The position numbers and the translations under genes were made by a program. Positions 33,821-36,329 of a stretch of DNA of 36,329 nt are shown here, in pieces. Source of the DNA: Setaria digitata (Eukaryota > Nematoda > Chromadorea > Rhabditida > Setariidae); NCBI GenBank assembly GCA_003640385.1, contig RCAB01000575.1, positions 1 through 36,329 of the forward strand, in the 5' to 3' direction. Position 1 is the first letter of the stretch; each line of letters opens with the position of its first letter. The notes beneath the pieces were generated by a model, which searched no databases, was not told the DNA's origin, and saw nothing but the letters and a program-made list of their open reading frames with translations.

Positions 33821-36329
33821 TGATTCTTTTTACGATTTGAACAAAGGCCAAAAGTAAACTGTTTGAAAATTTCCATTGAGTGAAAGGAGTATAATCGTGG
33901 TTTTAGAAGGACGATGTTCAAGGACGTTTAAGGATATGAGTGATTTTTTTTTTTTTTTTTAACTTCATTTTATTACCCTAGTTACTGGTTGCCATGGATG
34001 TATTATTTAAAATATGAAACGACCGTATCAGTAGCATCCAGTGTATTTAACTGCATTTCATCTAAACTAAAACCTGTTATATGTTTAAAACAGTAGCAGT
34101 AACTAGGCAATGTTTAGGTTGTAGTAACTTACGAAATAAAGAACGCGAATGTTAAAATAAGCAATTAGAAGAGAAGTGATGAGTTACAATAATTAATTAG
34201 TCAATTAATCAGTAGTGATCTCTTTTCCCTGTTTTGGCGAAATTCTCTTTTACCATCACGTTAGACAGGATCTAGAAATTCAGCTTACTAAAATTTTAAT
34301 GTTTCCATGTGAATGGCCTTCTCTACTTGATAAATTGCACTGATTTTCAGCATTGTTCGTTTTGTTGCTTAATAGAAAGAAAAATTTAGGGAAAAAAAAA
34401 AAAAAAAAAAAAAAGAAAGAAAGAAAGAAAGAAAATGAGAAGAAATTCGTCGTTCATTTTTATCATCCAATGAAATTTCAAATTCTTTGATTATTCATAA
34501 AGACTTGTTTCTTCTTTCTTTGCTCATTTGATTAAAAAAAAAAAAGAAAAAAAGAAAAAAAAAAAAAGCATATTACTTATGGAAACAATATGATAGCACG
34601 ATTAAACGTATGGGAATAAAAATTATTGTAGTTTAAATTGATATATAAACCAGACAGACAATCCTCAAATTTTCGACATAAAAATAATGAATAATTAAAT
34701 TGCTAGCTAATTTAATTTTCTAATTAATTCAAACTCTAACAAATGATATGATAAAAGATTTTAATATTTCGCTAATATTTATTATCCTTTTTACAATAGA
34801 GAATATAGTTTTATATACACAACTGGTATACAAGCTATATATAACACAATAAACATAATAAATGACAATTCTATTTCTTTCTCTTTTTTTTTTTTTTTTT
34901 TTCTAAATTTGCCTTGTAAAAATGAAAAAAAAAACGATAAAATAAAAGATCTTATGATTTTTTTTTTTTTTTAACCTTTCAAAAATTACTTTTTATTCAA
35001 TTTCTTCTTTTGGAAATTACTCAATTTCTACAATTTCTCTATTTTCCACTTTCGACTTTTTCGTTCCTAATTTTTTTTTTTCTCTTCCTTTTTAAGGTGT
35101 AAACATAATAAAATGATATTGTATGTCGGAAGCGAAAATTCATTCATTATATAAATGAGATACTGAAAAAAAAAAAAAAAAAAAGAAAAAAAGCTAATAG
35201 TAAAATTCGTTTTCTTTTCTTAACACAAACATCTATCTCAATTATTTATAATGTTTTTGGTAAAGGCAACTTACAAAGATTAAAATTCGGTTCGAAAATT
35301 ATTAATTGTATAAATTTGAGAAAGTGATGTGTTCGTTTTTCTTTTTTTTTTTTTTTTTTTTTAATGTTTCCTCTTCTGATTGTCACTTAAAAAAGGACAA
35401 TTTTAATTTTTTTTGAGAAATTTTTTTAATTTTTATGATTAACAGATATGCGAACTGAATGGCAGCAAACTTCATTCATTCCTGTTCTTCACACTAATTA
35501 ATTTACTGATTAAATGGCACCAAAACATCTCATCATCATCCTTTATCCCTAATTTTAATGCAATTCAATTCAATATGGGAAGATTTAAATTAAATGGTTT
35601 GCTTTTTTTTTAAACTTTATCTTCTCACTCTTATTTTTCTTTTCAAAAAAAAAAAAAAAAAAACGAAATGAAATAAAAACCAAAAGCAATTTCGCTCAAC
35701 TATTATTATATAACTAAGTATAGCAACTTCATATGTACATATATATATATAAATGTTTTTTGCTTTTTAAAAAAAAAAAAAAAAAAAAAACATTAAGAAA
35801 ATTTATGAAGGAAGAGAGAGCTGAAAAAACATTTTTTTTTTTTTAATGCAATGAATATTTAAAAAATAATAAGGTAAAAAAAAAAAAAAAAAGGAAAGAA
35901 ATGAAAATTATTAACAATTCAATAAATGGAATAAAAATAATGCAGCAATTTCGATTTGATCAATGAATGAGGACCGAATTTAAGGAGAATTGAAAAGAAT
36001 AACGAGAGAAAACAATAAATGCAATTTTATGCTCACTTTTTAGGATTTAAATTATAGATCATTTTTAATTGATTAATTTAATCAAGTTTATTAATTACTA
36101 CACAACATAAATAATTTCATTCCCGGAAGAAAATATGAAATAATTATAAATGAATGAATGAGTGAAATGCAATACAGTACATGCCATGCTATATATATAT
36201 ATGCGAAAATGAAATGAAAAATTTAAACAACAATAATAACAAATCCTCAATTTCAAATTAATTTCTTTTTTATTTTTTCAAAAAAAAAAAAAAAATGGAA
36301 AAGAAAGGTGGAAAAAAAAAAAAAAAAAA
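33821..36329. other. AT-rich 3' flank with no supported gene
   Basis: There is no exon-like signal, conserved motif or RNA gene in this stretch. It holds many A and T runs of 15 or more bases, AT dinucleotide runs near 35739 and 36190, and ends in an A run. An 11-bp inverted pair (CCTAGTTACTG near 33977 and CAGTAACTAGG near 34097) is the only structure noted. Confidence 0.65.
34411..34436. repeat. GAAA microsatellite after a long A run
   Basis: An A run at 34392-34414 leads into about five GAAA units. No gene lies here. Confidence 0.7.

Noticed and set aside
33977..34110. Inverted pair suggesting a small transposon
   Set aside because: Only 11 bases match, there is no target duplication, and no second copy is visible in the window.
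1..36329. CRISPR, phage, bacterial operon or selfish-element systems
   Set aside because: The genes are intron-rich eukaryotic genes; there are no regularly spaced identical repeats, transposase or reverse transcriptase motifs.

Overview
This window looks like nuclear DNA from a nematode, most likely a filarial or other spirurid-type worm. It is very AT-rich with many long A and T runs. Its genes are cut into many short exons separated by small introns with nematode-style acceptors (TTTTCAG, TTTGCAG, TTTTAG). A candidate spliced-leader acceptor lies just upstream of each start codon. The phylum call is moderately firm; the family call is inference from base composition and gene structure.

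Layout. 1-8302 holds no supported gene: AT-rich DNA, homopolymer runs, microsatellites and two one-base gaps (N at 2666 and 4443), each joining two copies of the same sequence. 8303-14888 on the minus strand is a 20-exon gene for the DNA2 helicase/nuclease; my model gives 1064 codons, close to human DNA2. 14912-16208 is the shared upstream region of two divergent genes and carries a degenerate tandem repeat. 16229-33337 on the plus strand is a 51-exon gene for the nuclear-pore basket protein TPR (Megator; NPP-21 in C. elegans); my model gives 2277 codons. 33338-33820 is its probable 3' UTR, and the rest to 36329 is AT-rich DNA with no gene seen.

How they work. DNA2 trims flaps during Okazaki-fragment maturation and resects broken ends. 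TPR forms the nuclear basket and acts in mRNA export, chromatin organisation and the spindle checkpoint. Both are housekeeping genes active in the nucleus. They are neighbours facing apart, but the sequence shows no functional link beyond the shared upstream region. I joined exons by hand using reading frame, splice signals and recalled family sequence; every junction keeps the frame, but those flagged as ambiguous need cDNA. I found no mobile element with coding capacity, no CRISPR array, no tRNA or rRNA, and no convincing new system. The most useful leads are the minimal upstream ORFs of both genes, a probable GC-AG intron, SUMO-interaction-like motifs in the TPR tail, and the N-gap duplications.
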